DNA from: Alteromonas sp. CI.11.F.A3
GTDB lineage: Bacteria; Pseudomonadota; Gammaproteobacteria; Enterobacterales; Alteromonadaceae
Direction: 5' to 3'
Assembly: GCF_032925565.1 (NCBI RefSeq)
Contig: NZ_CP136708.1
Coordinates: forward strand, 4,588,001 to 4,652,000
DNA length: 64,000 bases
In this document: positions 50,014 through 62,235 of the stretch, piece after piece
Layout: each line of letters begins with the position of its first letter
How positions within the stretch are numbered: the first letter of the stretch is position 1
Program-made: the position numbers and the translations under genes
The notes under the pieces: model-generated
What the model was told of the DNA's origin: nothing
What the model saw: only the letters and a program-made list of their open reading frames with translations
The model's database searches: none

Positions 50014-50966
50014 AAAACATTGTGTTGTTAGCCGGCGGCGTAGGCGGTGCAAAAGCCGCTAAAGGACTTTATCAATCTGCCTACAAAGAAAACCTAACCA
50101 TTATTGGTAATGTGGGTGATGACGACGAGTTTCATAATTTATGGGTATCGCCCGACCTAGATACGCTTACCTACACGTTAGCGAACGAAGTGAATCCAGT
50201 CACTGGCTGGGGGCTACAAAACGACAGCTGCCGTATATTGTCTCGGCTTGCACAGTTTGGCTCAAGCACCTGGATGCACTTAGGGGATATGGATATTGCT
50301 ACCCATATTTTTAGAAGTGCTAAGCGGGCTGAAGGGACTAGCATGACGGCAATCACGCGCCAAATTACTACCCGATTAGGTATTACCGTCCCTTTGCTGC
50401 CAGCTACCGACGATACCCTGCAAACTCGTCTTGAAACTGAAAATGGCTGGGTAGATTTTCAGACGTATTTTGTACACCAACGCTGCGAAGCTAACGTAAC
50501 CAATATTGCGTACGAAGGGGCAAATCTTGCTTCTGCTACACCTGAAGTGTTGGCGGCCATTAGCGCTGCTGACATTATCGTTTTTGCCCCTAGCAACCCA
50601 TTACTCAGTATCGCTCCCATGCTAGCTATACCCCAATTTCGCGATGCAATTACAGCAAGCGATGCCACGAAAATTGCGGTGTCACCACTTATTGGTGGCA
50701 AAGCCATAAAAGGCCCTGCTGAAAAACTACTACAGCAAATGCGTTATACACCTGGTAACAAGGGCATCGCTGAGTTTTACCAAGACCTTTGCGATGTATT
50801 GGTCATTGATAATCAAGATGAAGGCGATACAGACGTCGTCGAAAGCTTCGGCTTATACGCCCACTGTACTAAAACCTTGATGAAATCAGATCAAGACAAA
50901 GTAGCCCTAATGGAAGAGGTTATTTCGGCGGCCACCGCTTATCAACCGGAGGTGCCTTGTGCATAA
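50010..50966 (+). CDS. cofD: 2-phospho-L-lactate transferase-type CofD
   Basis: A 318-residue protein starting with VLLAGGVGGAKAAKGL, the nucleotide-binding signature of CofD/FbiA, with GNVGDDDEFHNLWVSPDLDTL in shortened form (GDDDEFH binds metal/FO) and PSNPLLSIAPML. It transfers the phospho-acid moiety from the GDP-activated donor to FO, making F420-0. The donor acid (phospholactate, phosphoenolpyruvate or 3-phosphoglycerate) cannot be told from the sequence. ATGA overlap with cofH. Confidence 0.94.
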   Translation: MKNIVLLAGGVGGAKAAKGLYQSAYKENLTIIGNVGDDDEFHNLWVSPDLDTLTYTLANEVNPVTGWGLQNDSCRILSRLAQFGSSTWMHLGDMDIATHIFRSAKRAEGTSMTAITRQITTRLGITVPLLPATDDTLQTRLETENGWVDFQTYFVHQRCEANVTNIAYEGANLASATPEVLAAISAADIIVFAPSNPLLSIAPMLAIPQFRDAITASDATKIAVSPLIGGKAIKGPAEKLLQQMRYTPGNKGIAEFYQDLCDVLVIDNQDEGDTDVVESFGLYAHCTKTLMKSDQDKVALMEEVISAATAYQPEVPCA

Positions 50967-51570
50967 ACTATGCGTTGTTATTCCAATGAAAGATCCGGCA
51001 TTCAGCAAGCAGCGTTTGTCACCACATTTGCCTGCCAGCGTGCGCAAGGCCTTGGCCATTAAGCTGTTTAAGAAAACCCTTATGTCGTTAAACGGTTCAT
51101 TTCCACAATGGCAAAAACTGGTCGTAACGCCGTCGCTTTACATCGCCGATTTAGCCACCAGCTTGGGCTGCAAAGTGATATTTGAAGCCAAAGGCAGCAA
51201 CTTAAACACAGCCTTGGCGCAAGCCACCGAATGGAGCATGTCGAATGGCTTTAGCCACCAACTTATCTTGCCTGCAGATATTGCTCGGCTAGAGGAAAAA
51301 GAGCTGAATTCTATTGCGGCGCTTGCTTCAGGCGACACCTCGGTAGTCATTGGCAGTGCGTATGATGGCGGCACCAACGCACTATGCACCACGCCCCCTA
51401 ACGCTATTGATTTTGCATTTGGTAAATCATCATCTTATGAGCACCATCAGGCAGCCATGGAAAAAGGCTTAAAGTGCGTGACCGTTCAGCCTAAATACTT
51501 AAGTCAAGACATCGACCATCCAGACGATCTTCGTCACGTGAATGACGTTGTCGATTCTCTGATTGCTTAA
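50959..51570 (+). CDS. cofC: Phospholactate guanylyltransferase-type CofC
   Basis: A 203-residue nucleotidyltransferase with a GT-A-like fold. It begins VVIPMKDPAFSKQRLSP, matching CofC/FbiD (IPVK...KSRL), and has LILPADIARL and GTNALCTTPPNAIDFAFG, both family motifs. It activates a small phospho-acid with GTP for CofD. The start is GTG, with CGGAGG seven bases upstream, and it overlaps cofD by eight bases. Confidence 0.92.
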   Translation: MHKLCVVIPMKDPAFSKQRLSPHLPASVRKALAIKLFKKTLMSLNGSFPQWQKLVVTPSLYIADLATSLGCKVIFEAKGSNLNTALAQATEWSMSNGFSHQLILPADIARLEEKELNSIAALASGDTSVVIGSAYDGGTNALCTTPPNAIDFAFGKSSSYEHHQAAMEKGLKCVTVQPKYLSQDIDHPDDLRHVNDVVDSLIA

Positions 51571-51580
51571 GGTAGAAAAT

Positions 51581-52363
51581 ATGCGAGCACTTACCATCAA
51601 TACCATAGAAGGCTTACCGGATATTCGCGAAGGCGACAATCTTGTGGGATTGATAATTGAAAAGCTTACCGCACAGCAACAGGTTTTGCGTGAAGGCGAT
51701 GTACTGGTTATAGCCCAAAAAATCATATCAAAAGCCGAAGGCGCGGTTTGCCATATTGACGATATTACTCCTACCGAAGAAGCCATCGACGTGGCTGAAA
51801 AGGTAAATAAAGACCCTCGTAAAGTTACCGTCATTCTGTCCGAATCTACCCGCTTGGTAAAAGTGCATAAACACCCTGCTGCCAACGAAGGGATTATTAT
51901 AACCGAGCACAGATTAGGTCATATAAGTGCCAATGCTGCGGTGGATGAATCGAATACCGACAACCCAGGCGAACTGATTTTATTGCCTAAAGACCCTGAT
52001 GCCAGCGCTCGCATTATTGCTGAAGGCTTATGCAAATATTACGGCGCACCAAAGCACAGTATTGGGGTAGTGATAAGCGACACCTTTGGCCGCCCATGGC
52101 GTTTAGGCCAAACCAACGTGGCCATTGGCGTAGCGAATGTGCCTGCGCTAAACCCACTTTATGGTGAATGTGATGCGTGGGGTCGCCCCCTAAAAGTTAC
52201 CGCACCAGCCCTTTCCGATGAACTTGCCGCAGCCTCAGGCTTGTTGATGAGTAAACAAGGTAAGTGCCCCGTTATTTTATTTAAAGGGCTTGAATGGGAA
52301 AGTAACCCAGACAGTAAAGCCTCAGACCTGTTAAGACCAACCCAAGAGGATTTATTCGCATGA
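51581..52363 (+). CDS. cofE: F420-0:gamma-glutamyl ligase CofE
   Basis: A protein of about 260 residues. [24 protein letters not shown] and [20 protein letters not shown] are the CofE motifs. It adds gamma-linked glutamates to F420-0. It lacks the C-terminal nitroreductase-like domain of mycobacterial FbiB, so reduction of dehydro-F420 would not be done by this protein. The ATG at 51581 has AAGGT upstream. The last four bases overlap the F420 reductase gene. Confidence 0.94.
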   Translation: MRALTINTIEGLPDIREGDNLVGLIIEKLTAQQQVLREGDVLVIAQKIISKAEGAVCHIDDITPTEEAIDVAEKVNKDPRKVTVILSESTRLVKVHKHPAANEGIIITEHRLGHISANAAVDESNTDNPGELILLPKDPDASARIIAEGLCKYYGAPKHSIGVVISDTFGRPWRLGQTNVAIGVANVPALNPLYGECDAWGRPLKVTAPALSDELAAASGLLMSKQGKCPVILFKGLEWESNPDSKASDLLRPTQEDLFA

Positions 52364-53040
52364 AGATTGCTATTTTAGGCGGCACTGGCCCGCAAGGCTC
52401 AGGGCTAGCAAAACGCTTCGCTCTAGCGGGAATAGACGTTGTTATTGGTTCACGAGACGGTGAACGGGCAGCAGAAAAAGCCCTAGCACTACAAGAATCT
52501 ATTGCAGCGTCAAGTACTGCTACCACTGGCACCATCAGCGGCACAGATACTATTGCAGCCACATCGGCGGCTGATGAATTCGTGATTATCTCAGTACCCT
52601 GGGCCGCGCATCACGCTACGTTAGATCAAATCCGCCCATTGCTTCGCGACAAAATTGTTATCGACATTGTTGTGCCTTTAGCTGAAAACAACCCTAAAGC
52701 AGTTGCTATGCCGCCAGAAGGCTCGGCCACAGAGTCTGCACAAGCATTATTGGGAGACGACTATGCCGTAGTAGGAGCACTTCATAATGTCTCAGCTGTC
52801 ACCCTTAACAATCTTGAGCAAAGCATTAACTGCGACATTTTGGTCTGCGGTAATCAACTAGAAGCTAAAAACAAAGTGATTGGATTGCTAGATAGCTTAG
52901 GCGTGCAAAGTTACAACGCTGGCCTAGCGGAAAGTGCACGCTGTATTGAAGCCATTACCCCTATTTTAATTCGCTTAAACATATCCAAAGCAGTGCCATT
53001 TAGTCATGCGGGCATTCGTATTTGCCCGCCAGATCATTAA
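52360..53040 (+). CDS. npdG: NADPH-dependent F420 reductase
   Basis: A 226-residue Rossmann protein with [21 protein letters not shown] as the dinucleotide loop (given here in one 20-odd segment shortened in mind: [11 protein letters not shown]), GSRDGERA as NADP-specific block, and PWAAHHATL and GALHNVSA, typical of F420H2:NADP oxidoreductase (Fno). It passes hydride between NADPH and F420 and would supply F420H2 in this organism. It overlaps cofE by ATGA. Confidence 0.92.
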   Translation: MKIAILGGTGPQGSGLAKRFALAGIDVVIGSRDGERAAEKALALQESIAASSTATTGTISGTDTIAATSAADEFVIISVPWAAHHATLDQIRPLLRDKIVIDIVVPLAENNPKAVAMPPEGSATESAQALLGDDYAVVGALHNVSAVTLNNLEQSINCDILVCGNQLEAKNKVIGLLDSLGVQSYNAGLAESARCIEAITPILIRLNISKAVPFSHAGIRICPPDH

Positions 53041-53155
53041 ACCGCGATGTGAAAAATAATGTAAGCCGCTAGTGATTAGCTACTCGTTGTTAGCGGCTAA
53101 ATAAATTAAGCAAAGACACGTATTAAACAAAATAGAAAAAGCAGAGGAAGAACTC

Positions 53156-54157
53156 ATGGAATTTGGTATCACTTTTAAAGGCTTTGTTAGCCCAGATCGT
53201 GCCCGTAAGTTAGTAAAAATGGCTGAAGAAGCCGGTTTCGATTATTGTTGGTTTTACGATTCGCACATTCTTTGGCGTGAGTCATTCGTGGCAATGGCAA
53301 TGTGTATGGAGCACACCACCAAAATGCGCTTTGGCCCGTGTGTGACCAACCCTAACGTACGTGATTGGTCGGTAGCGGCAAGTTTGTACGCCAGTTTGGC
53401 ACTACAAAGTAATGGCCGTTTCGACATTGGTTTAGGCCGGGGCGATTCTTCTATGCGCGTAATGGGTAAAAAGCCTGCGAACCTAGCCCGCTTAACCGAA
53501 TTCACTCATAAAGTGAAAGCCATGGTGCGCGGTGAAGAAGTCATGTACGGCGAATGCGAAAAGCCGGTTAAATTCCCATGGGCAACAGGTTATGAACTAC
53601 CTGTATGGGTAGGCGCTTATGGCCCGAAAGCCCTAGCAGTAGCTGGCGAGCATGGCGATGGTGTCATTCTTCAAATTGGCGACCCAGATTTGGTGCAATG
53701 GTTTGGTCAACAGTGCCAAGATGCCGGGAACAAAGTTGAGCGCGACATGAGCAACTTTAAAGTACAAGCCGCTGCGCCTGCTTACTTCGGTGATATGGAA
53801 ACCTGTATTGAAAAAACCAAATGGTTCCCTGCCATGGTAGGTAATCACGTAGCTGACATTGTTGAAAAATACGGTACAGATTCAGGCTTAGTACCAAAAA
53901 GCTTAACCGATTATATTGAACAACGTCGTGGCTACGATTACTCGAAGCATGGTCAAAGTGATAACCCTTACCTAGACTTTATTACTGACGACATCGTAAA
54001 AAGCTTCTGTGTATTGGGTGAAGCTGAAGATCACATTACTAAAATCCAAGCGCTTAAAAACGCGGGGACCACGCAATTTAATATCTATTTAGATAACGGT
54101 GATGAAGAAAATATTATCACTCGTTACGGCAAAGAAGTTATCCCTGCTTTCCGCTAA
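53156..54157 (+). CDS. F420-dependent LLM-class oxidoreductase
   Basis: A 333-residue luciferase-like (TIM barrel) protein: EFGITFKGFVSPDRARKL, FDYCWFYDSHILWRE, FDIGLGRGDSSMRVMGKKP and LPVWVGAYGPKALAVAGEHGDG in parts. It resembles Mer-type F420 enzymes and, from memory, the CPS_4043 family of TIGR03842. It lies 115 bases after the F420 reductase gene, in a region that encodes all later steps of reductive pyrimidine breakdown but no dihydropyrimidine dehydrogenase. I infer that it reduces uracil/thymine with F420H2. Binding of FMN instead of F420 cannot be excluded by eye. Confidence 0.85.
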   Translation: MEFGITFKGFVSPDRARKLVKMAEEAGFDYCWFYDSHILWRESFVAMAMCMEHTTKMRFGPCVTNPNVRDWSVAASLYASLALQSNGRFDIGLGRGDSSMRVMGKKPANLARLTEFTHKVKAMVRGEEVMYGECEKPVKFPWATGYELPVWVGAYGPKALAVAGEHGDGVILQIGDPDLVQWFGQQCQDAGNKVERDMSNFKVQAAAPAYFGDMETCIEKTKWFPAMVGNHVADIVEKYGTDSGLVPKSLTDYIEQRRGYDYSKHGQSDNPYLDFITDDIVKSFCVLGEAEDHITKIQALKNAGTTQFNIYLDNGDEENIITRYGKEVIPAFR

Positions 54158-54404
54158 ATTCGATGACTAGCCTAGGGCGAGTTTCACGTAAATTATTGTC
54201 ATTTAATTTGCGCGTAACTTAGCCCTACGCTATCGCATTTTCTTATACCCATATCAACTAATCCTTCACCCCAAAACAGCTTCATCGCCCCAAAACCCTC
54301 TTTTTATCTATAAATATCATACACTTAAACACAAACAGTTCGAAGTAACCAATACTGCCTTATTGTTAATATATTGTAAACTTAGGAAAGTAAGTGCCAC
54401 TTAG

Positions 54405-54420
54405 TTTCATAAACATGAAA
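54405..54420. promoter_or_regulatory. LysR-site candidate, TonB receptor promoter
   Basis: TTTCAT-AAAC-ATGAAA, identical in both arms to the palindrome at 45487-45502 beside the LysR gene. Confidence 0.6.
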
Positions 54421-54441
54421 CATGACTTCGACACATGAATA

Positions 54442-54457
54442 TTTACCCCTTGGTAAA
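54442..54457. promoter_or_regulatory. RutR-like operator upstream of TonB receptor
   Basis: TTTACC-CCTT-GGTAAA, with the same perfect arms as at 42231 and 47416. It lies 98 bases before the receptor start codon. Confidence 0.72.
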
Positions 54458-54555
54458 ACCCCTTTAGTTTCGTTAGAACAAAAGTTAATCAAATAAAAAA
54501 CAAAAAAAATACTTCTATGTAGTTTGTAGATGTAACAACAACAAGAAGGGAACAC

Positions 54556-56874
54556 ATGATGAAATCGAAACAGACGCTATGCGCTTTAGCAATAGGATTA
54601 GCACTTCAATCTTCATACACCGCAGCAGCAGATTCGGTGGTACTTGAAAAAATTACGGTTACTTCGCAAAAGCGTGAGCAATACATAAACGACGTAAGTA
54701 TTGCGGTAACTGCATTTAGTGGCGAACAGATGGAGTCATTGGGCTTTGAAAGCAGCACCGACCTTATTGCATTTACGCCAGGTGTTTCCCTAGCTGGTGA
54801 TATTGGTGGTCAACGTGCCATCTTTAACATTCGTGGTGTGGTACAAAACGATTACGCCGACATTGCTGAAGCACCTGTAGCGGTTTACGTAGATGGCGGG
54901 TATTTAGCCAGTACACAAGCGCAAACATTTGGTTTATTCGATATATCTCGTGTTGAAATATTAAAAGGCCCACAAGGCACCCTTTTTGGCCGTAACGCCA
55001 CTGGCGGTATGGTAAATACGATTACTGCTAAGCCTACCGAAGAAGTGGAAGGCTACGCTGAACTTACCTTTGCCAGTTTCGAGCAAAAACGCTTTGAAGG
55101 TGCGGTATCTGGTGCACTAAGCGATAAAGTATCTGGCCGTATTTCTGTTATGGCCAACAGAATGGGTAACATTTTAGAAAACGTATACGAAGATGAAGCT
55201 GCGCCAGATACTCGCGCCGGAAGCATTGGCGGCGGTGAAGACGGTTACAACGATGACACCAAAGCGTTTCGCGCGCAGTTAAACTTCGATTTAAGTGCGA
55301 ATTCAAATTTATTAGTTAGTGCAAACTGGGCCGATACCACAAAAAGTGAGGGCCCTTATCAGGTAGTTAATACCACAGAAGTTAAAGACGCTGCAGGTAA
55401 TGTTATCGATGTTATTTATGCCGCTGATGATCCACTAGGCTGTGACACTATTCAAGCTGGGGCTTGTGTAGACGGAAACTTTAACGGCGACCCACTGCGC
55501 CCAGTTCAAGGCGGCGATTTCAACGGTAACATCGACCCTGATGGCAGCGGCGAGAAAGTAAATAAAGATTTCGCTTTTGACGATCAAAACAAAATTAAGT
55601 CTCGCGGCCTAGCAGCAACTTACGAATATGATTTTGACGACTTCACCTTTACCTCGGTGACCGACTGGAAAAACTTCACCCGTGTTATCGGCCTAGATTC
55701 GGATCAAACCGCTTCACCAGAACTGATTTTCCAATCAGATGGCGACATCACCCAGTTCAGTGAAGAATTGCGTGTAAGTGGCAACACCATGAACAGTAAG
55801 TGGGTGGCTGGCTTTTATTACTTAAGCATTGAAACCGACTACTTACAAGGTCTAGCAGCTAGCCCAACGGGTGGTTATTTAGCCGGTGAAGAGCAAAATA
55901 CATTAGCCACTATCGATACCGATTCATACTCAGTATTTGGGCAAATCGACTACGATTTAACCGACGAACTCGTACTAGTATCGGGCTTACGTTTAGTACG
56001 TGAAAATAAGTCGATGGACGGCCAATTGCGCCAAAACGCTAACTTGGTAGACCGAGATATTGAAGTAGATTACAGCCTTGATCCATTGGTAGATGTAGCC
56101 ATGGATAACGATGAAACCATGTGGTCTGCAAAGCTTCAGTTAGACTATAAACCAAACTCAGACACCCTATTGTACGCGGGTATCAACCGAGGCGTAAAAG
56201 CAGGTAACTTCAACGCGCCTTTAGGCGGTAGTTTTAGCACTTACGACGCCGAAGTACTTCTCGCCTATGAAGCAGGTGCTAAGCTAACTTTAATGGACGG
56301 CAAAGCACAACTAAACAGCAGTATTTTCTACTATGACTACTCTGATTATCAGTCGTTCTCATGGGTAAACAATGCCGGTGTGGTTTTCAACGAAGACGCC
56401 CAATTTACCGGTGCTGAAGTTGAACTACTATTAAACCCCATTGATGCGTTAGACATCATGTTTGGCGTGTCTTACACCGATGCAGTGGTAGAAGATTTAG
56501 AAGTGGCTTCAGGCGTATTTGTAGACACGACTCCACCGTACACACCTGAATGGCAATCATCTGGTTTAGTACGCTATACGTGGGATATAGACAGCGGCAG
56601 CGTTGCGGCATTGGTAAGCGGTTCATACCAGTCAGAATCTTTCCACAATGCTCGTAACTTTACGGCGCATACCATCGAAAGCCACTTCAAAGCCGATGCT
56701 CGCATTACCTGGACTGACAAAGAAGATTTATGGAGCGTAGCAGCTTACGTAGATAACTTGACCGATTCAGATCACGAATTAATTGGTTTTGACGTATCAG
56801 GCTTCTACGGTACTTCGCAAATTTCTTACGCTAAGCCACGCACTTACGGCGTTACCGTTAGACGTAATTTCTAA
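54556..56874 (+). CDS. TonB-dependent receptor, probable pyrimidine-regulon member
   Basis: A 772-residue receptor with a signal peptide (about 1-25), a TonB-box-like stretch (LEKITVTSQKREQ), plug domain (FNIRGVVQNDYADIAEAPVAVY, then ILKGPQGTLFGRNATGGMVNT in parts) and a barrel ending in YGVTVRRNF. It belongs to the large group of receptors with unassigned ligands, common in Alteromonadales. Both candidate operators of the pyrimidine genes lie in its promoter, so uptake of a nucleobase, nucleoside or nucleotide is inferred. A terminator follows. Confidence 0.87.
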   Translation: MMKSKQTLCALAIGLALQSSYTAAADSVVLEKITVTSQKREQYINDVSIAVTAFSGEQMESLGFESSTDLIAFTPGVSLAGDIGGQRAIFNIRGVVQNDYADIAEAPVAVYVDGGYLASTQAQTFGLFDISRVEILKGPQGTLFGRNATGGMVNTITAKPTEEVEGYAELTFASFEQKRFEGAVSGALSDKVSGRISVMANRMGNILENVYEDEAAPDTRAGSIGGGEDGYNDDTKAFRAQLNFDLSANSNLLVSANWADTTKSEGPYQVVNTTEVKDAAGNVIDVIYAADDPLGCDTIQAGACVDGNFNGDPLRPVQGGDFNGNIDPDGSGEKVNKDFAFDDQNKIKSRGLAATYEYDFDDFTFTSVTDWKNFTRVIGLDSDQTASPELIFQSDGDITQFSEELRVSGNTMNSKWVAGFYYLSIETDYLQGLAASPTGGYLAGEEQNTLATIDTDSYSVFGQIDYDLTDELVLVSGLRLVRENKSMDGQLRQNANLVDRDIEVDYSLDPLVDVAMDNDETMWSAKLQLDYKPNSDTLLYAGINRGVKAGNFNAPLGGSFSTYDAEVLLAYEAGAKLTLMDGKAQLNSSIFYYDYSDYQSFSWVNNAGVVFNEDAQFTGAEVELLLNPIDALDIMFGVSYTDAVVEDLEVASGVFVDTTPPYTPEWQSSGLVRYTWDIDSGSVAALVSGSYQSESFHNARNFTAHTIESHFKADARITWTDKEDLWSVAAYVDNLTDSDHELIGFDVSGFYGTSQISYAKPRTYGVTVRRNF

Positions 56875-56934
56875 TCGATGAAAGGTTAGCTGCGGATACA
56901 AATATAAAACCGCTCAACGAACATCCTGTAAGCA

Positions 56935-56959
56935 AAGGCCCCTTTTAGGGGCCTTTTTA
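56935..56959 (+). terminator. Intrinsic terminator after the TonB receptor
   Basis: The arms AAAGGCCCC and GGGGCCTTTTT form a compact hairpin with a short loop and a T tract, 60 bases after the stop. Confidence 0.9.
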
Positions 56960-57039
56960 TCGTTTATTTACATGAATATAATTTAATCACACTTAACCAC
57001 TTATACCTTCCCTCCCTTTAGCAAACAATAGCGAACTCA

Positions 57040-57460
57040 CCTTAGAAACCTTCTGCAGCATGGATGCTGCCAGCAGAGGCACCATGGATGGGTTCACGCC
57101 GTATCTTCCTCTCCTCTCCCCCGCTAAATTTCACCTTGAACAAGAGGGTTAGTGCGTTCACCTTAGAAGTCTTCTACAGCATGGATGCTGCCAGCAGAGG
57201 CCCTACACATCCCTCCCTCTCTAAAACTTCAAGGTTTGCTAGAGGGGGAGGGTGTGTTTCTCAGAAACCTTCTACAGCATGGATGCTGTAGAGAGGCCCC
57301 ATGGAAGGGTCTACGCCGTGTTTCCTCTCCTCTTCCACAGAAATTTCCCTTGAGCAAGCGAGAGCGAGCTCACCTTAGAAATCTTCTGCAGCATGGATGC
57401 TGCCAGCAGAGGCCCCATGGATGGGTGTACGCCGTATTTCTAAGGTGAGTTCGCTCTCGC
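57040..57460. repeat. Cluster of four palindromic intergenic repeats
   Basis: Four related copies of a unit built on the core (G/A)CAGCATGGATGCTG occur at 57055, 57176, 57274 and 57388, spaced 121, 98 and 114 bases. Each is preceded by CTTAGAAAYCTTCT or a variant, and most are followed by AGAGGCCCCATGGATGGG and TACGCCGT. The last unit is enclosed by a near-perfect 25-base inverted repeat (57359-57383 against 57436-57460). The spurious reading frames here come from the repeats. Similar short palindromic elements are scattered in genomes of this order, as I recall. Confidence 0.8.
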
Positions 57461-57516
57461 GTCCACCACAAGGCTTGAAATTTCAATTTCTTTCGCTTTA
57501 TACTAAATACAGTTAC

Positions 57517-57613
57517 TTGTCGGAGTGCTCAACTGAATTAACCCAGTGAGCTGAGACCGCGAAAGCGGGATCCGTTGAACCTGATCAGGCTAATACCTGC
57601 GAAGGGAACAAGA
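57517..57613 (+). ncRNA. TPP riboswitch
   Basis: The conserved thiamine-pyrophosphate aptamer is present: TTGTCGGAGTGCTC opens the P1/P2 side, GCTGAGACCGCGAAAGCGGG gives the P2-P3 junction with CTGAGA, TCCGTTGAACCTGATCAGG gives P4/P5, and CTGCGAAGGGAACAAG closes P1. It lies 170 bases before thiC. TACAAAG at 57616-57622 can pair with CTTTGTA at 57719-57725, a possible part of the expression platform. Confidence 0.96.
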
Positions 57614-57757
57614 AAGTACAAAGTGGTAAGTCGTAAATTGTAAAAGTGAAACCATGTAGTATGGCAAGAATTTATCCCTAGGGATTTTGCCTGCACCACC
57701 GGTCATGCTTTTGCGCCCTTTGTATTCTCTCCTCCACTCCTGACAAGCATTTTATAA

Positions 57758-61273
<3,516 letters not shown>

Positions 61274-61281
<8 letters not shown>

Positions 61282-62038
61282 TCCGAATTTGTCTGCCGAT
61301 GACATTAGCCGCTATAGTCGTCAGTTGCTACTAGATGACATTGACGATGCGGGTCAAGGGCGCCTTCAGCACGCTTTCGCTGTTATTATCGGGCTAGGTG
61401 GTCTAGGTGCCCTTGCAGCGCGTTACTTGGTAGGGGCCGGAATTGGCAAGGTGCTATTGGTAGACCATGACACCATTGATAAAAGCAATATTCACCGGCA
61501 AGTGTTATTTAACCAAGCGCATATTGGCCAACACAAAACACAAGCAAGTTACGAGCAGCTGCGCCTTTTAAACCCCCACACCCAGATTGAATTGGCTGAC
61601 GTTCAAGCAGATAGCAGTAACTTAGCTTCATTGATATCCAAAGCCCATTGTGTGCTTGATTGCAGCGACAATGTCACCACTCGAAAAGCCATTAATGCCG
61701 CTTGCGTAAGTCAGCGCAAAGCGCTTTTTATTGCCGCCGCTAGCCAATACAGCTGGCAAGCGATAAACCTGCGTTGCAATGGATCAGACAGTGGTTGTTA
61801 TGCGTGTCTATTAGCACAAACCACAGTACAAGAAGACTGTATCAGCCAAGGTATTTTAGGCCCAGTGGTAGGCATGGCCGCGTGTTTTCAGGCTACTCAG
61901 GCCCTACTGTACATGGCCAACCCCAAGGCAAACATTACATGGGGCCAATATACCATCATGAATGTGGCCACCGCTCAGTTTCAATCTTTCTCACTTCCGG
62001 CCTACAAGCACTGCGAGGTATGCCAATGTCTAGCATAA
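61274..62038 (+). CDS. thiF: ThiS adenylyltransferase ThiF
   Basis: A protein of about 254 residues of the E1-like superfamily. The ATP-binding motif is IGLGGLGALAARYL, followed by VDHDTIDKSNIHRQVLF. Zinc cysteines occur as CYACL and CEVCQC. It adenylates the ThiS C-terminus for sulfur loading in thiazole synthesis. The ATG at 61274 overlaps the thiDE stop by eight bases; a longer frame from 61211 is less likely. The gene precedes thiS, which it overlaps. Confidence 0.93.
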
Positions 62039-62235
62039 GTATTTCACTAAATGGTACACAGGTGAGCTGTGCAGCAAATACGTCGGTGTTAGCTTTTCTA
62101 ACCGCCCAAGGCATAAGCCAAGACGGCACTGCTGTGGCTAAAAACGGCAGTATTTTAGCCAAGCCTCTTTGGGGTAAAAGCCACTTACAACATAACGACA
62201 AGCTTGACGTTTTCACGCTTGTAGCAGGAGGGTAA
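62026..62235 (+). CDS. thiS: Sulfur carrier protein ThiS
   Basis: A 69-residue ubiquitin-like protein ending in the diagnostic Gly-Gly (VFTLVAGG). SISLNGTQVSC opens it. Its C-terminus is thiocarboxylated and donates sulfur to ThiG. The start lies inside the end of thiF (12-base overlap) with GAGG eight bases upstream. thiG begins on the next base after its stop. Confidence 0.95.
   Translation: MSSISISLNGTQVSCAANTSVLAFLTAQGISQDGTAVAKNGSILAKPLWGKSHLQHNDKLDVFTLVAGG

Larger units (their letters stand above)
54158..54555. promoter_or_regulatory. TonB receptor promoter region
   Basis: A 398-base AT-rich spacer without a gene. It carries the LysR-type palindrome at 54405-54420 and the RutR-like operator at 54442-54457, 21 bases apart, about 100-150 bases before the receptor start. 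An imperfect dyad around 54174-54231 (AGGGCGAGTT...AACTTAGCCCT) may end the LLM transcript. Confidence 0.65.

Noticed and set aside
47511..53040. F420 genes as recent actinobacterial import or assembly error
   Set aside because: FO synthase is split, CofE is single-domain, composition matches the neighbours, and the promoter carries the same operator as local pyrimidine genes.
53156..54157. LLM gene as RutA pyrimidine monooxygenase
   Set aside because: No other rut genes are present, the neighbours encode the reductive pathway, and the sequence resembles Mer-like F420 enzymes more than RutA.
57064..57448. Two overlapping small reading frames of 75 and 87 codons
   Set aside because: They arise from the palindromic repeat block, repeat the same peptide pieces and lack ribosome binding sites.
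57040..57460. CRISPR array
   Set aside because: The repeats are unequal, internally palindromic and irregularly spaced, the spacers are themselves similar, and no cas gene is near.
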